Shown here: positions 1 to 12,600 of the stretch, one piece after another
Layout: each line of letters opens with the position of its first letter
How positions within the stretch are numbered: the stretch's first letter is position 1
Source: Pocillopora verrucosa
Taxonomy: Eukaryota; Cnidaria; Anthozoa; Scleractinia; Pocilloporidae
NCBI RefSeq assembly: GCF_036669915.1
Contig: NC_089319.1
Span: 11,769,580 to 11,833,579, forward strand
DNA length: 64,000 nucleotides
Direction: 5' to 3'
Notes under the pieces: model-generated
Databases searched by the model: none
The model's input: only the letters and a program-made list of their open reading frames with translations
What the model was told of the DNA's origin: nothing
Made by a program: the position numbers and the translations under genes

Positions 1-534
1 CAGGATTATGATAGGAAATCATATTTCATTAGAAATTCTGAACTTTGGAGCTTGTTAAAATCTAGTATAAAAACAATCCATTCTTTTTCCACTTTTTTAA
101 AACCATCCTACACACTCTTTATCTCTCAAAACCAGAAACTTATAAACCTCCTCGCCATTGATATATGTTTTAAGTATAATTGCTTGGGTGATTATAGAGA
201 TGCACGCACTCTGATTGGCCGAGAAGTGCATCATATCTCGCTTTAATAACCGTGCGTGAGGTAATTATAGCGGCAGCGCCAAATTTTAAAATGGCTCCCT
301 TGCATTTTGAGAATGTGACGCAGCAAATGACAAATGTCATAAGGGAAAATTAAATTCTGAAGAGCGCAAAAGATGCTAGTGAAATTAGTCTGTTGAAATC
401 TAGTGGAAACTGGCTTATCTTTATGCAAGTAATCCAAACTATTGTGACAGAATTTACAAGTTTCAATTTGCAAAACACTGTTACGACAATTTGAAAGCGT
501 CTTATGAACATGGATGCCTCATATGTCAACTATT

Positions 535-693
535 TTACAGTTCCTCTTCAAAGCTACTCTCTTCATCGCTTTCTTCTGAGTCACTGACGCAGGTCAGACC
601 ATTGGGATTACTACATGCTTCATCGTCTGCCATGCTGAAGCACCCTCCTGTGCAAGTAAGTCCGGCAAGTCCACACGAATGCTTGGTAGTTTG
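535..693 (-). CDS. Possible terminal exon with Cys-rich stretch and acidic tail
   Basis: Read on the minus strand, this stretch is open to a TAA at 535-537. It encodes a short cysteine-containing segment (including GLTCTGGCF) followed by a strongly acidic, serine-rich end (SDSEESDEESSFEEEL). Such spaced-Cys plus acidic tails occur at the C-termini of some uncharacterised or transposon-derived proteins. I cannot name this one. Upstream in the same frame a TAG lies just beyond 693, so a splice acceptor inside the stretch, or decay, must be assumed. A neighbouring frame up to about 808 also reads like protein (start MTTKKTRIELSYL), which would fit a frameshifted gene relic. Low confidence: there is no conserved domain and no second exon was confirmed. 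Confidence 0.3.
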   Translation of the reverse strand, partial: QTTKHSCGLAGLTCTGGCFSMADDEACSNPNGLTCVSDSEESDEESSFEEEL

Positions 694-2460
694 ATTGCTC
701 TAGATGTTGAAGTAGACGATTAGTCATTGGAGGAAACATTCCGTTTTTCATCTTATTCTCGTAGAACATGAGATAAGATAATTCAATTCTTGTCTTTTTG
801 GTGGTCATGTATGAGCTGCAAACAAAGGCTTTGCTTTTGTCAAGTGTGTAGAGAGCAACCTACAGGAAATCGCACAGGTTTACCAAGTGTCAAAAATTTA
901 GCATTCATGTTTAAAGTGAAAGTTCAAACGTACACCAAACGCGACGAATGTCGATTGCTACAACTTTAAATTGCCGGCAACGAAACTACAAATCAGTCGT
1001 GGAAATAAAAACATGCTAAACTAAATAATTCGAGCTATACCTTCCTTTTTGATTGGCAGTATTCTTTCCCCACTGTGTTAGTACTGGAAAGGCAGGACCT
1101 CAGATTTGCACTTCTAGGGCAATTAATGTTCTCCTTCGCTAACGCTCAACTCTTTTGATGAAGTCACTCAGTATTAGTCAAAGGCCACGTGGACTTGCAG
1201 CCAGTTGTTAGAAAGAGCGAGGAACTGAAGATTTTGAAATTTTGACGAATTTACTTGTTGTTGAAAACAGAAACTAAATGTTACCTTTCCCAAAAATTGA
1301 AAGTTATGAGCTATTTTATCTTAGTATTCAAGCCTATGTTGCTTAATCTGGCAACTTTTGTAAACAGGTGTTAATTTATTTATTTCCGGAGTGTTTTTTT
1401 TATTCTCGGGATGAAATTTTAACGATTACTTGTCTTGAAGTCAGCCTCTAAACGTCAGCCTCTAAACTCTTTACGGTGGCCAATTTACGTTTTCAACTTA
1501 GTTGATAACACTAAATTACCCTGTTGAACTCATTAATAGTTGTGTTTGATGGGCTTTAGACCTAGTAGTCGCACGATGAATAATCTCGCCTGACGGCAAA
1601 TGTCCTTATTTATCGTAAGGAAACGTACTCTTCTCCAGAGAAAGTTCAAGCCAAGCTTTTTTTGAGCGGCCGTCATTACGACCAAAAATTCAGAATTCAG
1701 TATTTCTTCGCACATGGCTTTCTAGGCATTAAATGTCACATATTTGAAGTTCTCTCGAGTTCAAGTTCTCAGTGAACTTCATTTCTGTTCAAAAAGTGTG
1801 TTTACCAACTATGTTTTCTTTGTTTTTTGCTCTTCCACGAAGCACAGCGCGGGCTTATGGTGTCGGGAGAGAGGCGACTAGCATTTCTTCTCGATGAGAA
1901 TGTACACAGATACATTACTTTCGGACAGGGTTCAATTATATTAAAGTTTAACCGAAAAAAAAACAAAAAAACAGCGAAATAGGTCAAAGTACGACAAATT
2001 CTTCCCAATAACAGCTTCTTGCGAAGCTGGACGTATGTTTACGAGCAAGAGACAGATGAAACCGGCGGCGGTGATGGATGCTCAAGATGGAACACCATAA
2101 AATTCTTTCTTTCTTGGATAACTCGCATTCCCCATCTCTAGTAGTCTTGGCTATGCAGAATTGGAAATTGCCACGCTTAATCCAAAAAGAGAAAAAAAAG
2201 CAATGTTTAACTGTTATCCTTTCGCCGAATTGTTTTGGAGATACGGCATTAATTCAACTCTGCAAAAAAAAAAAGATGTCACATTTACATAAGCGAAGGA
2301 AAGAGAAATATTTGAGTCGCGGCTAAATTTCTCCATGCTGCCACGCACTAGTGTGTTTTCGAAATGGGTTCTTCAAGAGCAATAGGGAACATTATCTATA
2401 GGAATGGGTATACCATTTTCGATTTTTTTAGTGATACGTTTTTGTGACTACTAAAGTAGT

Positions 2461-2853
2461 GACTACTGAAATTAATTACAAACAGTTTTTAGGCCGCAAC
2501 TCAACCCATTTAATGACACAATTTTTCTACCAAAATTCCATTTTAAACCAATATTTTGCTGGCATTTAAAGCGATTTGGGAAAGAGAGAGAGAGAGAGAG
2601 AGAGGGAGAAAAGAGAGGATTAATAAATTATTTATCGGCTTGAGGTCGTGACCCACGTCTTTGCTTAAAAATAATGCCCAGCTGGCAAAACGAAATTTAT
2701 TTATGAAGAATGGCAACGAAGGCACGGATGACTCTGCGACTCACGAAAGTGTTTGCGGTGCCCGTGGGCAGATATATCAAAATACAGACCGCGCTAAGAA
2801 CCCATCAGATTCCAGGATTCGTTAGTGTGCACTCGGAGAAAAAAAATAAATAC
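2461..2853 (+). repeat. Dispersed repeat, second copy inside the insertion at 54918-56288
   Basis: This segment aligns by eye, in the same orientation, with about 55920-56288. Shared blocks include TTTTTAGGCCGC, AGAGAGGATT, TTATTTATCGGCTTGAGGT, GTGGGCAGA and a terminal AATCAGATT plus A-rich run. A (GA)n microsatellite at about 2584-2604 sits where the other copy has only a short GA tract. The second copy forms the right part of a 1.37-kb insertion in BRICHOS pseudogene 4, so this is probably a fragment of a mobile, non-coding element. Confidence 0.65.
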
Positions 2854-3388
2854 ACCCTATACTAGTTGCAAAGTAATTTTTCCTAGCCCTGAAGAGGTGA
2901 GAAATAATACGAGTAATGAGCAAAATTTCCGCCCGTATTATATGTTAAACCATGGAACAAGGGATTTAGTATTCCACTATTTCTTTCAGTTTTTAGTATT
3001 TAATTTTAGTATGCGAATTCCATCGGCCTTATCTGTGCATTGTATCGATCGCATAAGGCGGTGTACGCGAAAGACGAAAAGAACTTGAACTAAACCAGTA
3101 AAGTTTTCTTTGAGTTCTCTCTTGCGCAAAAGTTCGCTTCTTTGACTGTCAAATTTAAAAAACGAAAAAAAAAAAATCAAAGTTTGGATTTTTTAGTGCG
3201 GCCAATATGTTGCTACGTATTTTTGTCATGTTCTAAAGCGTAATACTGTGGCATATTTCGCCATTCTCAGGACCTTATTTGGTAAAATGACACAGTAGTG
3301 GAATGATAAAGCTCATTAATATTCTGATTGATATGAAAGACCACCAAATATTTATTCATTTGCTTATTGCATTGTTATTTATTCTTAG

Positions 3389-3655
3389 ACTCGCCCACAA
3401 TTCAAAATGTCACCACGTCATCTAAGAAGTCTTGGATTGGCCAGATAGTGACTTTGAAGTGTCTTACTGATGGTGTTCCCACGCCAACACTCTCTTGGTA
3501 CAAACCTGAAGGAAGTCAAATAAAGAGAGTCAGAGCCAGACAAAGCAAAATACAAGTGCCACTTAGGGGTGATCAAGATTTTGGTCATTACAAGTGCATT
3601 GCTGCTAATGGACAGATTCCATCTCATGAGAAATTGATAACGATAAATCAGATAA
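3389..3655 (+). other. RTK exon: immunoglobulin (I-set-like) domain
   Basis: A single exon bounded by phase-1 introns on both sides, the usual layout for an Ig domain. The hallmark residues are visible: first Cys in VTLKC, Trp in TLSWYKP, and the DFGHYKC motif carrying the second Cys. It begins after TTATTCTTAG and ends before GTGAGT. As the first identified extracellular module it should contribute to ligand binding or dimerisation; that role is inferred from other Ig-type receptor kinases. Confidence 0.88.
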
Positions 3656-6600
3656 GTGAGTAAAAAAAGATCACTTTATTTTGATAAGAGGAAAATTAGG
3701 TATAAGGTCAGCATATTCTTTCGCCTTTACTCTTTATCACTGTTTCAGGTGTATGAGAAGTAAAAGCCACATTTTCTTTCAAAGTACTCGACAGGGTAAC
3801 TCATTCACCTTGTTCATCTCATTCGATAGTTCAACTTATAATACTTTCATATAATCTACTCTTCTTTCACTTTCTAACCACTGCTTAGCTTTCAAAATAT
3901 ATCTTACGGCTTTATCTGAGCGTTCCGTTCGCATTTTCCCCTCTTTAGCAGAGTAAGACCACATATTTTTCGCGTACGTTACCTCAGTGAGGTATAATGG
4001 TGTTATACTGGAATTATGCCTGATATAGTCAGCCTGATCTCTTGTGGAAAATGCACCCATATTTTCTAGAAAGATTTACGGTAAACTGTCGACACCGTGC
4101 CCTTTGGTAGCATTAAACACGTTACAAAAGAGCATTGAACTTCAGGCAGATTGATGACATCCTCCTATGCGAGTATCCATAGGAAATTTCCTCAGCCATG
4201 AAAAATTAATTTTTTCCTCTTTTTATTTGACTTTTGGCTAAATTTATCCGGTAGCTACATGTATATTCATTAAACTGTGATATTACAATGACTTGCATTC
4301 ATCCTAAGTATTGTGACGAAACTCACTATGAGGTTATCACAAAAAGAAATTTCTCCTTCCTTTCTTTTGCTCAAAATGATCCTTTTTTTATGGCACCTTG
4401 TAGAGAAACCAGGGAAAGCATCCTTAAAATCATCAAAGTCAGTCATTCAAGCAACTTTTATGACAATACAATGGACTGCACCAGCTGATGATGGAGGAAG
4501 TCCGATTACAGGATACCGAATGATCTTACAAAAGGGTGAAAATGAGATAAAAAAGGATAATATCACCGATCCTGGAACGACAACTTATTCGTTGCGTGGT
4601 TTGGAGAGAAATACAAACTACACGGTGAAACTGTTTTCCAGAAATTTTGTGTTCGAGGGAGATCCTAATGTAAGGACGATTAGGACCAAGTTTGAAGGTG
4701 AGGAATCACAAGTGATTTCGTTACTGAGCACGATTGATTAGATTTGTTGTGAGTTATATCAGTTTTTACAATGTTTTTTTTTACAAAAGAATCAAACCTC
4801 CATAGCTCCCATAGCCATCAGAATTTCTACTTAATTTATTGACATTAAACAAAACCCTCAAAACCTTCCGTTGCATGTTTTACACATGTAGTACTTCTTG
4901 TGTTAAAGCTAGGTTTGGTTTGTTTCAAACCTTGTCACGGACTTACAAATGAGCAGTTGAAGAGCCAATTTCAGTCCGAGATACCGTCAATAAAATTATA
5001 CTCCTAGGTATATATTGTCTGCTCAATGCCATAGCTTGTTTTCATTTCGCAGGGATAGGCCCAAACCAAAACAAGTAAGGTTGTCTTTTTCAGGAAAGTT
5101 TCTGTCGAACTTCATCCGGCACATATCTCACTCAACAAAAAAAATATTGTGGCAACAAGCGTGAATTTAGTAACAGAAGTTGAGAAGTTGAACATGGCTA
5201 CAAAATTCGTAGCACCTGTCATCGCTTTAGCGCTTCTTGTCATTGTTTCCTCAGTTGGCAAACCCCCTGGAGAGAAAAGTTTGTTTTCTCGGCGGAAAAA
5301 CTCGCGTCAGTTTATGTTTGCTGAAGAAGAATCGTAGCCCTGAACGCTCAAATGGCTCGAGATGCAGAGCATGCGTACTCATTTTCCCGCTGTGTCATGG
5401 CCGAGTGTCTGTACTTAGTCTTGCGCGATGTCAAACTTTCTGTAATAACGTAGCACAAATGAATGCATTTTGTTTTAAGCTACAATCGACTATCATCACT
5501 TTTTGTCCTTTAAAATTATTTTAAATTTCTTCAATTAATTTTGCTTGCCATACACGTTCGTTTCAAAAATATCCCAAAAAATCCTCCACCAATTTACAGA
5601 TTATCTTATCATCGACAAGAGTTGTGACCAGGTTTTTATCAAAAAGTTGAATAATTATTAGGAATTTCACACTGGTCATGTTGTTGACATCAATCTAGGA
5701 GCCCCAGGTGTGGTCGAAATAGACGACCTGCCAGGTAAAACGACAGACGATACAATTGCCCTAAAGTGGAAGGAGCCAGAAAGTAATGGAAAAGTTGTTA
5801 TCATGTATTCAGTGTACCAAAGGGTAGTGACTGATGGGAAAGTGGGACAATGGACAGAAATAAGGAGAATCAGAGATGTTTCCGTGAGAGAATTGAAAAT
5901 AGCACTGGAGAGAGGAAAAGTGTATCAGTTTGCCATTACTGCAACTAATGAGCTTGGTGAAAGCCTAAAACAAGATAAAGCAAATATCCAGGAAGTCAAG
6001 GCAGAAGGAAGTATGTACAAATGAATGTTATTTTCCTCTTTCAAAGGTTAATCCTTTTCTTTACTTAATTTTCAAGCACTCTCTATGCCATCAGCATCGA
6101 GGTTTTTACGGGTGAATTATTCGCTTGCAAAAACCTGTATTAATGAGAAACATTTCACTTACGTCGCAGATGATATTTGTGTGCCAACTGCAAGGATATG
6201 ACATATCTATTAACTGAGATTTTATTTATTGGCTGGCACACAGGTATTTTGGGTAGTTTACTGACACATGCTCATCTGAATCCGGAAAGAGAACTCTGCA
6301 AAACTTCAGTTTTATCTTCTCACACTTAAATTGACTGTTTTTTTCTTTCCTTTGCCGCCATCATTCAGTTGATGCCTCTCTCCCACAAAAACATTTTCAC
6401 CCTTCTACACTGAATTCCGAGACCTTTCCTCTCATTTTCACCACCACGGCACTTTATTCTTTATACCGATGAGAGCGACTTTGCACTTAGCCCCCTGTTC
6501 GCGCCTTAATTTCTAAACCACGAGAACTCTGAAGGGGCCTATTGTCGGCAATTTCGCTTTCGTTAAATTAAAGATGTATGATCATGCTGCCTCACGCTGC

Positions 6601-9600
6601 GAACAGAGAGGTTGTCAATCTTTTCACTGGTTTTCTTCGGTGAAGCCATAAAGTGTGACGTAGACTTCCTGTGTCAAGATCTTGAAGGGGTCTTCGTTTT
6701 CAGCTCTCAGGTCTTAGGTCTCAGTTTTCGGGGGTTTTCATTTTCGCTTCAAGCGTGCTTCGCTTTCTCTTTGTTGTTGACCTCTTTTCAGTCTTTTTCC
6801 TGGAGCTCTTTTTTTCTTCCCTTCTTACGGTGGCCTTCACTAGTTATTCGCCTTTTTACTTTAGCCTTTTCTTGTTCTTTATCGCGTTCTTCCTTTTTTG
6901 GCGTCCTTTCTAACCCCTTTCGCGTTTTTCTCGACTCACTCCCCGCCTTTTAAGTTCTTTATCTCTGTGGTCGCTCTCTCTCTCTATTTCCAGCCTATTT
7001 GCACTTGAAAATCTTTCTCCACGAGCTCAAATTATAACAATTTTGTCCGTTTAGCTCTTAGTATTGTTGCTTGCAAGTTAATTAGAAATTGCAAAATACT
7101 AAAAATTGCTTTTTTCATAGAAAAAGTTGAGACTGCCTCTACCAATGTCATCTATTTCATAACTTGCAGTTATTTAAAAAAGTTATACTCCGGCGAAAAA
7201 AGGAAGACGACTATAGGAACGACTCTGAGATCACCGTCGTGACGTAGGAATGACAAACACGCATCCGAAATAGTCGTTAGATACTCTAATGATTCCAAGC
7301 TACATAACCGCAGAACTCACGAAAAAAAAATCTCTCAAATTGGCCCTCCTAACCGTACAGTTTATGTGGGTGTTTTTTGTAAGTAAAGGCTGTTTTTATA
7401 CATGAGTTCAAATGATAATTCTTTTACATACAAACAAACATTCATTTTAAGTCGTATTTTGTTTTTTCCCTGTTCAAACAGTAAGCACAGACGTTTACCT
7501 GACAGCGACCATAAGGGAGAACTGTAGCAGACGTACAGAAGTTGCTGCGAAATTTCCAGAAATGGTTAGATAATCTACTTGACCATATACCAGAGTGTAT
7601 GTAATACTACCATAAGATTCTGTTCTTGAATGAAATCTTAATATTTCTATTTAAAAAAAATATGATATTTTGAACGATCTTCAATATGTAACAAGCATGC
7701 ATTTGAATATACAGTTTTTCTTTATATGTCCTTTTAGGCTTGTCAAATTGCCTTTAGGTTTGGCTGCTCATCCGCCAACACTGTGAACACCAGGTAAGGT
7801 ACGATTTTTTCTTTACACCAAAAAAAATCCAACGGGGGGGGGGGGAGCTTTATCTCATAGTGGCGTATTTTAGCGTGAAAACTGGTTTTTCTGCTTTAGA
7901 AAATCTTATTTAATTGGAAATAATTTGCATTTGAAGTGCATTTTGTTTAGTGTACAGAAATATAATGACACAGAATGACATGAATTAATTTTATTTACCT
8001 TGGTTTATAACATAAAAAGTACTCTTTTGGTTACAGCTCAATGTATTTTAGGACTTAAAAGTCATCAAAGTACAAATATGCGTGATGATACTCTTTGCTT
8101 CCCTCCTTATCTAGGTGTGGCAGTGTCGTTCTTGACTTCATGATGAGGTTCAATCACAGTGTAGTCGTCAGCAATGTTTTAATTGTCTTGTCGGATGCTG
8201 CAAGGCAAGACAAATTCAGAGGTTTTAAAGTCAATCCAGACTCAATTAAGCAGGTTTCTATACCCACAGACGGCGCGGAAAGCACAAAAAAGGGTAAATT
8301 TTACAAAGAAATTGTTAAATGTTTACACAATTCTTCCGAAAACGGACTTTTTCTAATTGTATTCCGTATCTGTTTAATTCAACAACTCATTTCTGTGAGT
8401 GATATATTTCCAGGTTTTTGTTTTTGTCGTTGTTGTTGTTCAACTAAACAAAATCCTACTATTAAAAATTATTATAGAGAGAGTGACACCTTACTTTTCC
8501 TTCGTACCAAGCCAATTAGAGTTAACTTTTTTCGGTCATAAGTCTAAGCTATGTAGTGAGAGCAGTGTATTGACCAGGATCAGTGTAAATGTTGTTTGAA
8601 TGTTACTTCATCAAGCTTTGTAAAATGACTCATTTTAGGTCCTGAGGAATGTAACTGCCCATCTAACAACGTCTTGTTAGCCATAATTGGGGTTCTTGCC
8701 TTCACAATCCTTCTTCTAATTGTTTACATAATCTGGCTACACAGGAAAGGTAGGTAAAAAAATCATTATCTATGGTAGAGGGTTTGGCTTCAAGATTCAT
8801 TAATGAGCGAAAGCAAAATTTTGACCCACATCCGCATCATTTGTCTTTTTTTTCCTTTCGTTCTTTTTTAGGCGCTGTAGGGAAAGAGAGGTAAGAATTT
8901 GCTGCCAGTTGGATTTTGTCGATGTCATGTACCAGATATGGTTTCATCGTAACAAAAAAAAATTCTACTTAAAGCTGATGAAATTCTCAGCTTTTTGTAA
9001 ATATTTGTATGCTTTCTCAATGGTAGGACTTATAAAGATGAAAGAGATGATTATGACGTAAGTAAGAGCCATGACATTGCGGTCTTGTTAGTGTAGCCAG
9101 AAATTACGTAATCTCACTTTACCTCTACTTTCTATAAGAAATTAAACGCTTGCAGCAAACAAGAAGGAAAAAAGGCGTAGTTCTACAACAAAAAAGCATA
9201 TTGCATTAGTGGCAGATACAATGAAATAGAAGGAAGTTAGACTCAATAAAGTCTTTGTCCTGGGATCATGTCCTTAACCAAGATACTCCATCAATTTGCC
9301 TTCGGTTTTCCCTGGTTTAACTTGGCGGCTTCACTTCGTAGATCGCTAACTGGTCTGCACCCGGTTGATATTTGCTCTCTAAATAATTGTTTTTGCGCAT
9401 TTTTGGCCTTCTTATTTTCTTGATGCCTTACTTTCTAAACGTTAGTTTAGGAGCTGATAACAGCTACAGTTTTTCGTGCGTGCCTTTTTCAAAAATTACA
9501 CTACCAATCGTAAATCTCCATGCAGTTTGTAGCTTCGGCGAATATGCTATGAACCTCGATCACCCCATTGGACATATCAGTTTCAAAAGCAGAGAAAAAA

Positions 9601-12600
9601 ACGTTAATAATAGTAAATGTTCTTAATGATAAGGACAAGAGATAGTAAACCATTTGTAATCTCTTGTTAGGGAAGAATTTAAACCTTTGTGTGATAAACC
9701 ATGAGTAAACTGATTTTTATAACCATGTGGGACTTTATACCGGGATTAATAACCGATTTATATTTGAATACTTTAACGGTATGTTGGTTTAATAGAATGA
9801 AACAGGATTAGATGATATCGAACCAACTATACCCGAGTCGAGAAAACTCACTCAGCCTCCTGCGGAATACATGGATCTCATAGAAGTCAACAAAGATAAT
9901 AGAAAAGCACAAAGTACCGCTTCAGGTGTCGATTACGTGCCTCTTCATCCGTTAACACGCTGCTGGGAAGTTCCAAGACACCACGTAACCATAGAAAAAA
10001 TCATTGGTAAAGGTGCTTTTGGTCAAGTTGCCAAGGGAACAGTGGTAGGACTTCGAGGGAGTCCCGAAACGACCACAGTGGCTATTAAGATGCTTAAAAG
10101 TGAGCTCTTATACTGTAAATAGAATAATAGTCTTGGCCTACAGTCATTCAGGAAATGTTACCGGGTTACCGTAATTTTTTAGCTATTTGCCGTATCATAA
10201 CTTATTTCGGCATTTCGCATGCTATTCCCGTTAACCAAATTTTATTCCTTGTTTTTAATGCTCCAGCAAACGCCGCTGAATCGGACAAGAGAGATTTGAT
10301 GAATGAACTTGACACAATGAAGCAGCTGAAACCACACCCTCACGTCATTAAACTACTGGGATGTGTTACAGAATCTGGTATGCTTTGGTTATGCGGGTCT
10401 AATTTTGCTGTACACATTTTGGTTATGGTCTACTCTGAAACGCTTTCTAGTCATTGATAATTTGCTTTAATGGAAGATTCACTGCTTCACCACTGAGCAC
10501 GACAAACAACCCTGGTATAAGGTAATTTTATATTTTTTTAGCCAACAAAGACGCTCCTGGATTTACTGATAGACTGACCAAATATTTGCCACTGAACAGG
10601 CTAGAAAGCAACAAGCAGAAACGCTTGTTGTAAGGGAATATTTGGTCCGTTTCTTCTTGAGAGACCATTACAAAGTTTTTCAGCTTTTCTTGGTAAAACC
10701 ATCTTGTTTTCGTGAGTATTGATCATAATTGGGCTATTTATTGATTTTATTGAAATTTCATCTTTTTTCAGTAATATATCAATTAAATTGTTTAATTTCT
10801 TCAGAACAGCTGTTGGTTTTGATTGAATATGTGCCTTTTGGGGATCTACTGGGTTACCTGAGAAAGAGCCGGGGACTAAAGGACACATACTACAAGGACC
10901 CGGATTTTAAACCGCAAACAAATTTGACGTCACAGCAGCTGATGAAGTTTGCTTGGCAAATTGCTGATGGAATGTGTTACTTGTCCTCAAAATCTGTAAG
11001 TTAATTAAGAATACAAAAGACAAACAATTCTGAAACCTTCTGGTAAGGTGAATCGTCATGTTTAGCTCTGTCTTGCATAGAATATTATGTCTTCACAAGA
11101 TCACGCCCGGGAGATGTAAACGTATTCTTACCGTCTTGTTGAGGCCACTTCTTTAGGGCCGGGAATCCTCTCAATTTTGACGTCATCTAAGTTTTATTCC
11201 AATGGGTGAATGGCCATATTTGTGCATCGTTGCAAGTGTATCCCATCGATATAAAATATCTTGGTTTTTCTCGTGTAGGCAAAGGCAGAGACGAGAGTGA
11301 ATAGGATCCTTCAGGATATTTAGCCTAAACTGTGTGTACAACAAATATCCATTTTAGTGACAAGGAAGAAAAAGAATTAAATCTTGAAATTCAAAAATTC
11401 GTCTTTGGTCGCTAAGCTGCTACGTTACAGAATCCTATTTCGATTAAAATCTGATAAGCGTTCTATGAAATAACTGCGTATTGCAAAAATAAAGTAGTTT
11501 GCTTCTCTCTGGAATATGGAGCAGTGTTTATAGTAATTTAATTTTCTGCCATCTGGAAGAAAGAGAAATACACACACCATATCATGTTGCTTGATATTAC
11601 TATTTTCCTATCTGAACCATTTCATTTCAGATCTTTTCTTATGCAATCGCTAATTTCTTTTTGTTGCATCAATTCTTTCCTAGATCATTCACCGAGACCT
11701 TGCGGCCCGCAATGTGTTGGTTGGACAAAAGGAAACGTGTAAAGTGACAGACTTCGGAATGGCCAGAGATGTGCAGAAGGAAAATATTTATGAACGAAAG
11801 ACTAAGGTAATCAAGAAAGAGGGAAGGTGGAGGCGGTACTACATATCGTTCAGTTTAGTGATCTTTCACAATCATTGTTTTGGTAAAGCTGATACATTCC
11901 TGATTTCGATCATGAATTCCTTAGAATGAACCCCAATAAAAATATTAGCCATGCGTACACGAGTATAACTTCGAATATCATTGTCTTTGACCAGTCGCTT
12001 CCTACCATTTTTGAGCTGCTTCACAAAGTGATATTTTTAAATGTTTAGGGCCGTCTTCCCGTGAAGTGGACAGCTTATGAGGCCTTGTTGTATGGTAAAT
12101 ATACCACCAAAAGTGACGTGTAAGTATTACCCGTAGCAGTTTTCCAACAAGTTTTATCAATTTTTATCAAGAAATTAATTCTATGCTTTTTCAAAGGATA
12201 CATATATTTTATTTGTGATATATACTGTTTAAGTCTACCATATTATTTCTGCAGATGGAGTTATGGAGTTTTGCTGTACGAGATTTTCACCATAGGTAAC
12301 ATCGAATGGAAGTTTATAAGGCTCTGTGGATGTTTTTTTTGCTATATACCATGTTTAATTAAACAATGTAACGTGTTTAGTTAGACAAAGGTGATGAGCT
12401 TCCCCATGCAACCTCAAACTCCATCAAGAGACACAGGTGGTGTTTCAGCAAAGTTCGTTTTTTCGTCACAATTATATTTCGATGGTCTTGTGGTTCTTTC
12501 AGGCGGTTCACCCTACCCACGAATGGATGGAAGAAAAATTGCAAACTTACTTCAGGATGGATACAGGATGCCTAAACCACAACATGTAGATGAAAACTTG

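Larger units (their letters stand above)
1..3388. other. Upstream region without a supported gene of the RTK
   Basis: Apart from the minus-strand stretch at 535-693 and the dispersed repeat at 2461-2853, I see no convincing exon here. I looked for a signal-peptide exon or further Ig exons with phase-1 borders that would supply the missing N-terminus of the receptor kinase, and found none. Near 205-245 there is a CCAAT-like GATTGGCCGAGA context of the kind repeated elsewhere in this window. Open frames in this stretch are short and lack splice context. Confidence 0.5.

Noticed and set aside
2078..2326. ORF considered as an upstream RTK exon
   Set aside because: It has no Ig or signal-peptide pattern and no phase-1 splice borders.
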